Positions 1 to 7,860 of a stretch of 34,091 bases of DNA are shown here, in pieces (within the stretch, counting starts at the first letter, position 1; every line of letters starts with the position of its first letter). Made by a program: the position numbers and the translations under genes. The notes beneath the pieces were generated by a model that ran no database searches, had not been told where the DNA came from, and saw only the letters and a list, made by a program, of their open reading frames with translations. The stretch covers positions 1 through 34,091 of the forward strand of contig QGUY01000006.1 of assembly GCA_003242315.1 (NCBI GenBank). The letters are read 5' to 3'. Source of the DNA: Bacteroidota bacterium. Lineage in GTDB: Bacteria > Bacteroidota > Bacteroidia > Cytophagales > Cyclobacteriaceae.

Positions 1-281
1 TTGTGGGTTGGGAAATTGGTAAAGTGATCAGAGAATGCATTGAGTATTGGGGCATGGCTATAGCCAACCTCATCAGCATTTTCAATCCCGAAAAGATTAT
101 TCTCGGTGGCGGCGTGTTTGGACCTGCCGTGAAATTTATCCCGGAGATCAAAGATGAAGCACTTAAATGGGCACAACCCATCAGCGCAACTCAAGTCGAC
201 ATTATTCCTTCAGCGCTGGGTGGACAGGCTGCAATCTACGGCGCGGGATACCTGGCGTTAGCCAACCTTGCCGACCAGTAA
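1..281 (+). CDS. ROK family sugar kinase, C-terminal part (5' end outside window)
   Basis: The reading frame is open from the left edge and ends with TAA at 279-281; the first two bases belong to a codon that starts outside the window, so the true start is not visible. The visible 92 or so residues contain the ROK C-terminal pattern NLISIFNPEKIILGGGV followed by a short Gly/Ala-rich end (GGQAAIYGAGYLAL), which in this family closes the second half of the actin-like ATPase fold. ROK proteins are glucokinases, N-acetylglucosamine, N-acetylmannosamine or fructose kinases, or sugar-responsive repressors; the catalytic and zinc motifs lie upstream of the window, so kinase versus repressor and the sugar cannot be settled here. 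The gene is followed after only 4 nt by an MFS transporter and then a SIS-domain gene, which supports a kinase in a sugar uptake operon. Confidence 0.85.
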   Translation, partial: VGWEIGKVIRECIEYWGMAIANLISIFNPEKIILGGGVFGPAVKFIPEIKDEALKWAQPISATQVDIIPSALGGQAAIYGAGYLALANLADQ

Positions 282-285
282 CACG

Positions 286-1449
286 ATGAATCAATACAAA
301 CTCACATTCGCTTCCTCCTGCTTCGGTATGCTACTCTTTGGAGTCAGTCTCATTACCCTCGGCTCCGTTTCATCCGACCTGCAGGAAAAATTCCAGCTTG
401 ATGCCGTCGACTCCGGAACACTATTTTCGATTTTGCCCATTGGCATTATCCTGGGGTCGTTGCTATTCGGCCCCGTATCGGACCGATACGGCTACAAGTT
501 TTTCTTCATCGCTTCGTGTATCTGTTTGCTTATAGGATTTCAGGGCATAGCGTGGTCAGATAATCTCGGGCTGCTTCGTTTTTGCATTTTTCTCTTCGGC
601 TTTGGAGGTGGAGCGATCAACGGTGCGACGAACGCTGTTGTTGCTGACATCAGCAGCAACAACAAAGGCGCAAACCTGAGCTTGCTCGGCGTTTTCTTTG
701 GCATTGGAGCCTTAGGAATGCCTTCCGTGCTCGGAGCGCTTGAGAAGCAATTCTCCGTGCAGCAGATCGTGACTTCCGTGGGATTGCTTCCCGTCGCTGC
801 GGCAGTGCTCTTCATGTTTACTCCTTTTCCTCCCCCGAAGCAAAGTCAACCGGTCGGCAGGAATGCTATACTATCCTTACTGCGCAGTGGTTTTCTGTGG
901 CTCATTGGCTTCTTCCTTTTCTGTCAAAGCGCTGCGGAAGGTGTCATCAACAACTGGACGACGACATACCTGGAAAAACATCTCGATTTCTCAGGAAGCG
1001 CGGCGCTGTTCAACCTATCGCTTTACGTGGGTGGGTTAACGGTCATGCGACTGGCGTTGGGAAGCGTGTTGAGAAACACTTCACCATCGCGCATTATGGC
1101 ACTATCACTCGCCTTATTGTTCACAGGTGCGCTGGTACTTCGGATGACACAGACACCGGCGTTTGCAACTGCGGCGCTGATCATAACCGGCGCGGGCCTT
1201 GCGGCCGGATTTCCCGTCATGTTGGGCTTTGCAGGAGCACGTTTTGCAGAACTGTCGGCAACCGCCTTCAGCATTATTCTTACGGTAGCACTAACTGGAA
1301 ATATGATCGTCAACTATGTCACCGGCGTCGTGATCGACAGGTTAGGCATAGGACAGTACACAACGATGACGCTGGTGCTTTACGCTGCGATGGTTCCATT
1401 GACCTATTTCATTCTCAGACAACATCAAACCGAATTACATAAATCATAA
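286..1449 (+). CDS. MFS transporter, probable sugar or organic solute permease
   Basis: A 387-residue polytopic protein with about 12 hydrophobic segments in two six-helix halves. The loop between helices 2 and 3 carries the MFS signature-like stretch GPVSDRYGYKF (near residue 70), the usual conserved D-R-x-G loop. An upstream TTG at 268 is in frame, but it would overlap the kinase gene by 14 nt; the ATG at 286, 4 nt after the kinase stop, gives a normal N-terminus (MNQYKLTFASSCFGML) and is preferred. It lies between a ROK kinase and a SIS-domain phosphosugar protein, so the likely role is import of the sugar that the kinase phosphorylates; this is inference from context, since MFS substrate cannot be read from the sequence. 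No regulatory site is visible in the short gap, so co-transcription is expected. Confidence 0.85.
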   Translation: MNQYKLTFASSCFGMLLFGVSLITLGSVSSDLQEKFQLDAVDSGTLFSILPIGIILGSLLFGPVSDRYGYKFFFIASCICLLIGFQGIAWSDNLGLLRFCIFLFGFGGGAINGATNAVVADISSNNKGANLSLLGVFFGIGALGMPSVLGALEKQFSVQQIVTSVGLLPVAAAVLFMFTPFPPPKQSQPVGRNAILSLLRSGFLWLIGFFLFCQSAAEGVINNWTTTYLEKHLDFSGSAALFNLSLYVGGLTVMRLALGSVLRNTSPSRIMALSLALLFTGALVLRMTQTPAFATAALIITGAGLAAGFPVMLGFAGARFAELSATAFSIILTVALTGNMIVNYVTGVVIDRLGIGQYTTMTLVLYAAMVPLTYFILRQHQTELHKS

Positions 1450-1465
1450 CCACTCTAATCAAATT

Positions 1466-2227
1466 ATGCTGGCTCAACAATGGCTCAACAATGCGCGTCA
1501 GGTAATGGCGCGAATCGAGGAAACTCAACTGGACAACATCAGGAAGGCGGCTGAAATCATGGCTGACACCATCGAAGCAGGCCGATGGGTTCACACCTTT
1601 GGTTGCGGACACGCCACCATACCCATCGAAGAAATGTATCCCCGCATTGGGGGCTTCGTTGGATTTCATCCCCTGATCGAACTTCCTTTGACATTCTTTA
1701 CAAGGATCACCGGTGAGATGGGCGTCCATCAGTTCCTCTTCCTCGAACGCGTAGAAGGATACGGAGGTGCCATCATGAAGAGCTACGATTTCGATCCTCG
1801 CGACACGATGTGGATATTCTCACACTCCGGGATCAACAACGTCAATATTGACGTCGCTCTCGAATCCAAAAAGCGGGGAATGAAGGTCATCGTGTTTGGC
1901 TCCGCGGCAGAAGCAAAAGGAAAAAAATCACGGCATTCGACCGGAAAGACGCTTTTCGAGATCGCTGATCTCGTCGTCGACTCCTGCGCCCCGATTGAGG
2001 ACGCGTCGGTACCGCTAAAAAATCACCAGGATAAAGTAGGACCCGTCTCCACCATGGCCTTCATCACCTGCGTCTGGATGACCGTAACTACCGTCGCCGA
2101 AATCCTCGCCGACCGTGGCGTTAAACTCTTCATTCACCCGTCACACAACGTTCCCGGTGACACCACCGCCCGCGAACGTTTAGACGCGGCGTTGGCAGAG
2201 TATAAAAGAAGAGTGCAGGGAGTGTAA
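1466..2227 (+). CDS. SIS (sugar isomerase) domain protein, UPF0309-like
   Basis: A 253-residue soluble protein of the SIS-domain group that binds phosphorylated sugars. The N-terminus has a helical lead followed by HTFGCGHATIPIEEMYPRIGG (residues about 43-63), matching the FGCGHS-type phosphosugar loop of UPF0309 proteins, and the second half of the domain has MWIFSHSGINNVNIDVALESKKRG, the S-x-S-G-type loop with serines at about 118 and 120. The family is distantly related to MurQ etherases and GmhA/AgaS isomerases, but no specific reaction is established for it. It follows the MFS gene by 16 nt and probably belongs to the same operon as the ROK kinase, so handling a kinase-made sugar phosphate is a reasonable inference. 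The start is the only plausible ATG. Confidence 0.8.
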   Translation: MLAQQWLNNARQVMARIEETQLDNIRKAAEIMADTIEAGRWVHTFGCGHATIPIEEMYPRIGGFVGFHPLIELPLTFFTRITGEMGVHQFLFLERVEGYGGAIMKSYDFDPRDTMWIFSHSGINNVNIDVALESKKRGMKVIVFGSAAEAKGKKSRHSTGKTLFEIADLVVDSCAPIEDASVPLKNHQDKVGPVSTMAFITCVWMTVTTVAEILADRGVKLFIHPSHNVPGDTTARERLDAALAEYKRRVQGV

Positions 2228-2710
2228 CGTGTTTACGTGCGTACGTGTTTACGTGTTCATGTTGACTCCAACATCGTCGTGGCATGCGGGATCCCGGGGT
2301 CTGAGCGTCGTGGAGGGACCGGAAAGATTAGTGATTTGTGATTAGTGATTAGTGATTTTTGATTTACTGATTACGGTTTCGGGTTAAGGAACCACGCTAT
2401 AAGTTTCACCCAACTCTGTAGTGGAGAATCATTCGTAAATCGCAGATCGCAAATCACAGATCACTAATCACCACCCCTTACCCTAAAGAGGCTCAACCCG
2501 CAGGTATTCCCTTTTCAATGCGATGTCTCATATAGCCGCACGTACCAACATCAACACACGCACACACATCAACACATCAACACATTTTCGGCCCTTCGAC
2601 AAGCTCAGGGACCTCCTTCGACAAGCTCAGGGACCATTGACCCATCAACACCGTGTGGTGATGAGCGAAAAGAGGCTCAACTTCAACACTTCAACATCCA
2701 CCTCAACACT
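2228..2710. repeat. Gene-free spacer built from several short repeat types
   Basis: No convincing gene lies here. The spacer is a mosaic. At 2225-2265 there is a repeated ACGTGTTTACGTG motif. At 2326-2375 there is a run of GTGATTAGTGATT-type heptamers, and at 2433-2472 its inverted counterpart (AAATCACAGATCACTAATCACC), so the two arms can pair over about 35 bases. At 2547-2583 is a TCAACA-rich element nearly identical, in opposite orientation, to the start of each tandem repeat unit at 10661, 10799 and 10934. At 2593-2609 and 2615-2631 are two units (22-nt period) of the CCTTCGACAAGCTCAGG element also seen near 26921 and 31130. AAAGAGGCTCAAC occurs twice (about 2486 and 2669). Short open frames here are translated repeats. 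Confidence 0.8.
2326..2472. repeat. Long imperfect inverted repeat of GTGATTA-type units
   Basis: The left arm (2326-2375) is made of repeated GTGATT(A/T) heptamers and the right arm (2433-2472) reads, in reverse complement, GGTGATTAGTGATCTGTG followed by similar units. The arms match over most of 35 bases with scattered mismatches and are separated by about 57 bases. It could form a cruciform or an RNA hairpin downstream of both the SIS-domain gene (plus strand) and the GH2 gene (minus strand), which converge here. There is no T-run typical of an intrinsic terminator. Confidence 0.6.
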
Positions 2711-4534
2711 TCACTCGTACAACTTTTGATGCAGTTCCCGCAGCGTTTCCTCCGGCATCTTAATCACCTTCCTGTCGTAGGTCATCAGTCCGTTGACTTC
2801 AATTTCAACATCAGTTGTCTGCGTGTATACTGCTGCTGAAAGGCCCTTATCAACAAGTTTGTCGAGGTTGTTGATGTATGTAGTATAACGCTCGAGTAAC
2901 GCGTCTTTATCGGGGAAGCTCTGATAACCCCAGTTGTCCTTGGCTTGCCATGTATGGCCTTCGAGAGGAAGTCCTAACCCGCCGTATTCGCCAAGCACCA
3001 GCGCGTAGTTCTTGCCGAATAGTTCAGGCCGGGGCATAACCGGATCAGGATAATTGTGTATATCGAGAATATGTCCCACATCGTAAAAGTTACCTCCGCT
3101 TGCCTGGTTGACGAGTCGCGAAGGATCATACTTCATGGTCCATTCGACAATTTCGCGTGTCTTGAACTGTCCCCACGCTTCATTGAAAGGAACCCACACT
3201 ACAATGCATGGGAAATTGTAAGTGGCATCGATGATAGCCTTCCACTCGTTGCGGAATATTTGTTCTGATTCAGGTGTTCGTTGTTTTTCCGTTTCGACAC
3301 CTGTGATTCCCGGCCGGCTGTCCCAACGGTTGCCCATGTCGCCACTCGGCATGTCCTGCCACACAAGGATACCCAGCTTGTCGCAGTGGTAATACCAGCG
3401 CGCGGGCTCGACCTTAACATGCTTTCGGATCATGTTAAAACCCATCGCTTTGGTTTTTTCAACATCAAATCTCAACGCCTCGTCTGTGGGTGCCGTGTAA
3501 AGACCGTCGGGCCACCAGCCCTGATCGAGTGGACCGTACTGAAAGACAAACTTGTTGTTGAGCATCATGCGTTTAATGCCATCGCTACCGGTAGCCACCG
3601 AGATTTTGCGCATGCCGAAATAGCTTTTGATCTCATCGATCACCCTCCTGCCGCGGCGGATCTGCACCGTGAGGTCGTAGAGAAACGGATCCGCCGGGGA
3701 CCACAACTTTGCATTGGGGATGGTGAGCGTGGTTTCAGGTCCGGCTACCAACTGTTCTGCTACTTTTTGCTGTCCGTCCCACGCAGCAACAATAATTTCA
3801 TCTTCTTGCTGGAGGTTGACTGTTTTCACCTGAACACTGAGGCTTTGCGCATCAACGTTCGGCGTAGTCCAAATTGATTCGATGTAGGTACGGGGTACGG
3901 CTTCAAGCCACACGGTCTGCCAAATTCCGGTAACGGGTGTATACCAGATACTCTGAGGATTCTTTACCTGCTTTCCCCTTGGCTGAGGTCCGTCATCAGA
4001 TGGATCCCATACGGACACAATAATCTCCTGCGTTCCGGAGCGCTTCACATGCTGAGTGATGTCAAATGAAAACGGATCATAGCCGCCTTTGTGTGAGCCA
4101 ACCGCCGTGCCGTTGACAAACACCTCGCATTGCCAATCTACAGCGCCAAAATGCAACAGCACATTCTTGCCCTTGAAAGACGATGGCAGCGTAAACGTGC
4201 GACGATACCAAAGCTTGTTGTCCTTGCCGACGGTTTTGCCTACACCGGAGAGTGCCGACTCAATGGCGAAGGGAACAAGAATCTTCCCCTCATATGCAGA
4301 TGGCCTACCCGCTGTAGCAGGCTGAATGGCGTAGTCCCAAAGACCATTGAGATTGTGCCAGGTATCGCGTACCATCTGAGGTCTGGGATACTCAGGCAGC
4401 GGCTGTGAGGAATTGACTCGCTCAGCCCAGGGGGTGGTGATCTTGTCGCCAGCGATTTTCCAGCTTTCTTGCGCGTAAAGCGCGCCATGAAACAACCAAA
4501 GACAAAGGACGAAACAGTTTTTCAGATGCATCAT
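2711..4534 (-). CDS. Exported glycoside hydrolase family 2 protein (beta-galactosidase/glucuronidase-like)
   Basis: A 607-residue protein with a Sec signal peptide (MMHLKNCFVLCLWLFHGALYAQ, cleavage near residue 21). Residues about 50-215 form the GH2 sugar-binding jelly-roll (NLNGLWDYAI, LWYRRTFTLP, DWQCEVFVNG, GGYDPFSFDIT), about 216-310 the immunoglobulin-like middle domain, and about 325-600 the catalytic TIM barrel. The acid/base glutamate is expected at E452 in VPFNEAWGQ and the nucleophile at E516 in VLGEYGG, so the enzyme looks catalytically complete. The length is short for GH2 because no C-terminal extra domains are present. Substrate class (galactoside, glucuronide, mannoside) cannot be fixed from sequence. 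It is transcribed divergently from the GH43 lipoprotein gene with 128 nt between them, suggesting joint use on a plant- or algal-type polysaccharide or its side chains. Cell location is periplasmic or outer-membrane associated. Confidence 0.9.
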   Translation of the reverse strand: MMHLKNCFVLCLWLFHGALYAQESWKIAGDKITTPWAERVNSSQPLPEYPRPQMVRDTWHNLNGLWDYAIQPATAGRPSAYEGKILVPFAIESALSGVGKTVGKDNKLWYRRTFTLPSSFKGKNVLLHFGAVDWQCEVFVNGTAVGSHKGGYDPFSFDITQHVKRSGTQEIIVSVWDPSDDGPQPRGKQVKNPQSIWYTPVTGIWQTVWLEAVPRTYIESIWTTPNVDAQSLSVQVKTVNLQQEDEIIVAAWDGQQKVAEQLVAGPETTLTIPNAKLWSPADPFLYDLTVQIRRGRRVIDEIKSYFGMRKISVATGSDGIKRMMLNNKFVFQYGPLDQGWWPDGLYTAPTDEALRFDVEKTKAMGFNMIRKHVKVEPARWYYHCDKLGILVWQDMPSGDMGNRWDSRPGITGVETEKQRTPESEQIFRNEWKAIIDATYNFPCIVVWVPFNEAWGQFKTREIVEWTMKYDPSRLVNQASGGNFYDVGHILDIHNYPDPVMPRPELFGKNYALVLGEYGGLGLPLEGHTWQAKDNWGYQSFPDKDALLERYTTYINNLDKLVDKGLSAAVYTQTTDVEIEVNGLMTYDRKVIKMPEETLRELHQKLYE

Positions 4535-4662
4535 TGAAGTTCGTTAATGAGTGTTTGTACCGGGCGGATAATTTACGGGAAATATCTACGCAACAACACT
4601 GTGAAACTGAGGTGTGTGTTTTGTGTTTTTTATATTTTCGTGGGATAACCAATTAACCAATC
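4535..4662. promoter_or_regulatory. Divergent promoter region between GH2 and GH43 genes
   Basis: This 128-nt spacer must carry the 5' signals of both glycosidase genes. It is AT-rich near the plus-strand gene (TATATTTTCG at 4631-4640) and contains a direct AACCAATT repeat at about 4646-4660 immediately before the GH43 start. Neither strand has an exact TAnnTTTG box, so no promoter is placed more precisely. Confidence 0.4.
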
Positions 4663-5775
4663 ATGAACCTGACCAGCAAATACATTCCCGTTTGGGCACT
4701 TTCACTCGCAGTCCTGGTAGCAGGATGCGGAAAATCATCACAAGAAAAGGCTGAAACGTCGGCATCTTCCGACTCCGCTTCTGCTCAGCCTGTAGGCATC
4801 TCCGAACCCCTCGTAACGCACATTTACACCGCAGACCCGTCGGCCCATGTGTTCGATGGTAAGATTTATATCTACCCGTCGCACGACATCGACGCTGGCA
4901 CCCCGGAAAACGATATGGGGGATCACTTCGACATGCGCGACTATCACGTGCTGTCGATGAGCACCATTCCCGGTGAGGTGACGGATCACGGCGTCGCGCT
5001 GGATATCAAAGATATCCCCTGGGCAGGACGTCAGCTCTGGGCGCCTGATGCCGCTTTCAAGGACGGCAAGTACTATCTGTACTTCCCGGCAAAAGACAAG
5101 CAAGACATCTTCCGAATCGGCGTGGCCATCAGCGATTCACCCGCAGGGCCCTTCAAAGCTGAGCCCGAACCCATCAAAGGAAGCTACAGCATTGACCCGG
5201 CCGTTTTTCAGGACGACGATGGAAAATTTTATATGTACTTCGGCGGCATATGGGGTGGCCAACTGCAACGGTGGAGCACCGGAGAATATGCGGGACACGA
5301 TGCATCAAAGACCGATCTTCAGAAGGACGACGCTCCGGCCATCGGTCCGCGTGTTGCGATGCTGAGCGACGACATGGTGAGCTTTGCTGAACCTGTGAAA
5401 GAGATCAGTATCGTGGATGCTGAAGGCAATCCTATCCTGGGTGGCGATCACGACCGTCGATTCTTCGAAGCACCATGGATGCACAAATACAATGGCACGT
5501 ATTATCTGTCATACTCTACGGGCGATACGCACTACATCGTTTACGCTACTGGTGACAATCCCTACGGGCCGTTTACTTACCGCGGTGTTGTGTTGAATCC
5601 TGTTATCGGCTGGACAAACCACCACTCCATCGTAGAGTATAACGGCAAGTGGTATCTCTTCTATCACGACAGCAGCCTCTCCGGAGGAAAAACCCACCTG
5701 CGGTGCATAAAGGTGACAGAGTTGACGCATAATCCGGATGGCACAATACAAACAATCAATCCCTATGTCCAGTAG
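4663..5775 (+). CDS. Glycoside hydrolase family 43 lipoprotein (arabinosidase/xylosidase-like)
   Basis: A 370-residue protein with a lipoprotein signal peptide; the lipobox LVAGC puts the acylated cysteine at residue 22, followed by a Ser/Ala/Glu-rich linker to about 47. The rest is a single five-bladed GH43 propeller. The three family carboxylates are visible: the base D58 in YTADPSAHVFDG, the pKa-modulating D178 in SYSIDPAVFQDDDG, and the acid E269 in RRFFEAPWMHKYNG. NHHSIVEYNGKWYLFYHDSS (319-338) supplies the conserved late-blade histidine region. GH43 enzymes are mostly alpha-L-arabinofuranosidases, beta-xylosidases or galactan-acting hydrolases; the exact activity is not decidable here. 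The protein is expected on the outer or inner membrane surface. It is divergently paired with the GH2 gene. Confidence 0.9.
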   Translation: MNLTSKYIPVWALSLAVLVAGCGKSSQEKAETSASSDSASAQPVGISEPLVTHIYTADPSAHVFDGKIYIYPSHDIDAGTPENDMGDHFDMRDYHVLSMSTIPGEVTDHGVALDIKDIPWAGRQLWAPDAAFKDGKYYLYFPAKDKQDIFRIGVAISDSPAGPFKAEPEPIKGSYSIDPAVFQDDDGKFYMYFGGIWGGQLQRWSTGEYAGHDASKTDLQKDDAPAIGPRVAMLSDDMVSFAEPVKEISIVDAEGNPILGGDHDRRFFEAPWMHKYNGTYYLSYSTGDTHYIVYATGDNPYGPFTYRGVVLNPVIGWTNHHSIVEYNGKWYLFYHDSSLSGGKTHLRCIKVTELTHNPDGTIQTINPYVQ

Positions 5776-5809
5776 CAGTAGGCGGTAGTGGGCCACCTGT
5801 TAGCTACCT

Positions 5810-5863
5810 AATCAACCTGGTCTGCCGCAATCAAGTACGGGTTATTGGCAGACCAGGTTGGTT
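5810..5863. terminator. Strong hairpin between converging genes (possible bidirectional terminator)
   Basis: The arms AATCAACCTGGTCTGCC (5810-5826) and GGCAGACCAGGTTGGTT (5847-5863) pair over 17 bases with one mismatch around a 20-nt loop. It lies just past the GH43 stop on the plus strand and past the nhaA/T9SS-remnant side on the minus strand. No T-run follows on either strand, so it is either a factor-assisted terminator or a structured repeat rather than a classical intrinsic terminator. Confidence 0.5.
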
Positions 5864-5888
5864 AAGGCGCCCGGCCAGGAAAGATTAG

Positions 5889-5993
5889 TTATTCTACAAT
5901 CAGTCGCTCTGTTTTTAAGAGTTCTTTATTGTGGTAGACGCGAAGGATGTACGTTCCTTTTTCCCATCCGCTCACATCAATCTTCTCGCCTGA
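5889..5993 (-). pseudogene. Remnant of a T9SS type A C-terminal sorting domain
   Basis: Reading the minus strand from about 5993 down to a TAA at 5889-5891 gives 34 residues beginning SGEKIDVSGWEKGTY, continuing ILRVYHNKELLKTERLIVE and then stop. This is the typical ending of a type IX secretion sorting domain: a V-D-V-S-x-W turn, a G-x-Y-(I/F)-(L/V)-R-V strand and a final basic-hydrophobic strand. There is no start codon and no related sequence upstream, because nhaA ends at 6025 in a different frame only about 30 nt away. I therefore read it as the 3' stub of a lost secreted-protein gene. Family assignment is by pattern only. Confidence 0.6.
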
Positions 5994-6024
5994 ACAGTAC
6001 CTAAGGGTGGTCAAAGCGAAGATA

Positions 6025-7332
6025 TCAGTTACCCCTCCTCAAGAACATCCAGCCGAGCAATCCCGCCAAAACTGAGGCCGCGAGTATCCCGATCTTGGCT
6101 TCAATGGCATGATCGGTGGTGGTTCCAAAAGCAAGCGTTGTGATAAACAGCGACATCGTGAAGCCAATGCCGCCCACCATGCCGAGGCCGAGGATGGTTC
6201 TGAAGTCCACGCCCTCGGGAAGGTTCGACCATTTGAGTTTGACGAACAGCCACGACATGCCGAAGATTCCGAGCACTTTGCCCAGCAGCAGCCCGAAGAA
6301 AACGCCCATCGTCACGGGTGTCAACAAGTCATCCATTGAAATTTCCTTCAGCGAAATTCCCGCGTTGGCCAGCGCAAAGATGGGCATCACAACGAAGAGT
6401 GCTACGGGACGAAGGGTATGCTCCAGACGCTGCAGCGGCGTATCGGCTGAGCGGGTAAGACTTTTTATCTTTTCGATCGCGTGCACTTGTCCTGGCTCGA
6501 GAATAGAAACGTCGTTGGGTCGGACACTTTCGAACTCAGTTACGTACTGCCTGAGATGCGTTGCAAAACTTGCCTCCTTGATCTTGGTACGGGCAGGTAT
6601 CGCTAACGCTGCAAGAACGCCGGCAACCGTGGCGTGCACACCCGACAACAGGAACGCAAGCCACAATCCCCCTATCCCCAGTATTCCATAAAGAATAGTG
6701 CTGCGAACACCGAGGTAGTTCGCCGTCAGCAACACCCCAAGAAAGCCTGCCCCAATGGCAAGATTCGCAATTGAAATGTCCGAAGAATAATTAATGGCAA
6801 TAACAAGCACAGCGCCCAGGTCATCTGCGATGGCAAGCGTAGTGAGAAATATCCGGGCCGCGTAAGGTACCCGATTACCCAGGATCGATAATACGGCAAG
6901 AGCGAAAGCAATATCCGTTGCCATGGGAATACCCCACCCGACGACACCCGGCGAATCATAATTAAAGATGATGTAGATCAATGCAGGAAGAAGCATGCCT
7001 CCCAAAGCAGCTGCCAGGGGAAGCAAGGCGTTGCGCGGATTGGATAATTCGCCACCAATGATTTCACGTTTGAGTTCCAGGCCTACGACAAAGAAGAACA
7101 TAGCCATCAAACCGTCGTTGATCCAGTCGTGCAAAGACTCCGCAACTTCATACCCGGCAAATCCAATCGAAAATTCCAATGACCAAATGTCGTGGTAGAT
7201 ATCGCTAAGCGGGGAATTGGAAAGGATTAAGGCGATAACGGTACAGACGAGTAACACGATGCCAGACGAAGACTCTTCGTGGATAAACTTCTGAAAGGGA
7301 CGCAGGATTTTATCTATGCGCTCAGCATTCAT
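6025..7332 (-). CDS. nhaA: Na+/H+ antiporter NhaA
   Basis: A polytopic inner-membrane antiporter that exports Na+ in exchange for protons. The ATG at 7332 gives 435 residues (MNAERIDKILRPF...); a GTG at 7353 in the same frame would add seven residues, and the ATG is preferred. NhaA hallmarks are present: GWGIPMATDIAFALAVLSILG with the conserved aspartate of helix 4, IFLTTLAIADDLGAVLVIAINY with the paired aspartates of the ion-binding site in helix 5 (D170 and D171 from this start), and SGVHATVAGVLAALAIPAR. It is longer than the E. coli protein (388 residues) mainly through the loop around FESVRPNDVSILEPGQVHAIEKI. It is a single-gene unit; downstream lies the T9SS remnant. Confidence 0.95.
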   Translation of the reverse strand: MNAERIDKILRPFQKFIHEESSSGIVLLVCTVIALILSNSPLSDIYHDIWSLEFSIGFAGYEVAESLHDWINDGLMAMFFFVVGLELKREIIGGELSNPRNALLPLAAALGGMLLPALIYIIFNYDSPGVVGWGIPMATDIAFALAVLSILGNRVPYAARIFLTTLAIADDLGAVLVIAINYSSDISIANLAIGAGFLGVLLTANYLGVRSTILYGILGIGGLWLAFLLSGVHATVAGVLAALAIPARTKIKEASFATHLRQYVTEFESVRPNDVSILEPGQVHAIEKIKSLTRSADTPLQRLEHTLRPVALFVVMPIFALANAGISLKEISMDDLLTPVTMGVFFGLLLGKVLGIFGMSWLFVKLKWSNLPEGVDFRTILGLGMVGGIGFTMSLFITTLAFGTTTDHAIEAKIGILAASVLAGLLGWMFLRRGN

Positions 7333-7490
7333 GTTAACATACCATTGTCCCACAAGTTGGTAAAAAGGCTACTATTATGCGTATATGAGCCATTTCTCTG
7401 TGTTTTGAGTCGCTTTGACGATTGCATCTGCCAAACGACGGTTGTATAACATTAATATCTCTTTATAGTAGCCGGATTGATTATTAATCC

Positions 7491-7498
7491 TACCTTTG
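7491..7498 (+). promoter_or_regulatory. Bacteroidetes-type -7 promoter box of the cold-shock gene
   Basis: TACCTTTG matches the Bacteroidetes -7 consensus TAnnTTTG exactly and lies 28 nt before the cold-shock start codon, which would give a leader of about 20 nt. A good -33 TTTG at the usual distance is not evident. Confidence 0.55.
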
Positions 7499-7526
7499 TC
7501 AATTATTATAACACTATCACAATTTA

Positions 7527-7718
7527 ATGAACACAGGAACAGTAAAATTCTTTAATGAATCCAAAGGATTCGGATTTATTAAGGACGACCAAACAGGAAA
7601 AGAGTACTTTGTACATGCTTCCGGCCTTATTAATCCGATCAAGGAGAACGATGAGGTTACCTTCGAACTCAGGGAAGGTAAAAAGGGATTAAATGCAGTT
7701 AATGTTAAACTATCATAG
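7527..7718 (+). CDS. Cold-shock domain protein (CspA family)
   Basis: A 63-residue single cold-shock domain that binds single-stranded RNA or DNA. RNP1 is visible as SKGFGFIKDD (residues 12-21) and RNP2 as EYFVHAS (26-32); the domain fills the whole protein (MNTGTVKFFNES ... NAVNVKLS), the normal length for the family. Such proteins act as RNA chaperones in cold adaptation or growth. It has its own promoter box at 7491 and its own intrinsic terminator at 7745, so it is monocistronic. The gene cannot be assigned to a particular csp paralogue. Confidence 0.93.
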   Translation: MNTGTVKFFNESKGFGFIKDDQTGKEYFVHASGLINPIKENDEVTFELREGKKGLNAVNVKLS

Positions 7719-7744
7719 TTGACATACAAGATCATTTAGTTTGC

Positions 7745-7771
7745 AAAACCCCGACGATGTCGGGGTTTTTT
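7745..7771 (+). terminator. Intrinsic terminator of the cold-shock gene
   Basis: AAAA, then stem CCCCGAC (7749-7755), loop GAT, stem GTCGGGG (7759-7765) and six T residues (7766-7771): a textbook rho-independent terminator 27 nt after the stop codon. It also insulates the downstream TetR promoter. Confidence 0.92.
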
Positions 7772-7811
7772 GTTTGCCGCCCACCACACCCCAAAAAAAA
7801 TTTCCGGCCAC

Positions 7812-7842
7812 TTTCAAAACCCGGGGACGTTTTGTACGTTTG
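7812..7842 (+). promoter_or_regulatory. Promoter of the tetR-efflux operon
   Basis: TACGTTTG (7835-7842) matches TAnnTTTG exactly. TTTC at 7812-7815 lies 19 nt upstream, the usual spacing for a -33 element, with one mismatch to TTTG. Transcription would start about 7 nt downstream, inside the palindrome at 7843-7860. Confidence 0.65.
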
Positions 7843-7860
7843 TTTAACCAAATGGTTAAA
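7843..7860. promoter_or_regulatory. Palindromic operator, probable TetR autoregulation site
   Basis: TTTAACCAAATGGTTAAA is a perfect 8+2+8 inverted repeat directly after the -7 box, covering the expected transcription start. A further half-site AAATGGTTAAAG follows at 7863-7874 and overlaps the start codon of the TetR gene. Position and symmetry are what is expected for a dimeric TetR repressor blocking its own promoter; binding is inferred. Confidence 0.65.

Noticed and set aside
897-1442. Plus-strand open frame of 181 codons inside the MFS gene
   Set aside because: Out-of-frame shadow; composition rich in Arg, Cys and His and no hydrophobic segments as the MFS frame has.
3281-3877. Plus-strand open frame of 198 codons opposite the GH2 gene
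   Set aside because: Antisense shadow of an intact catalytic gene; no family resemblance.
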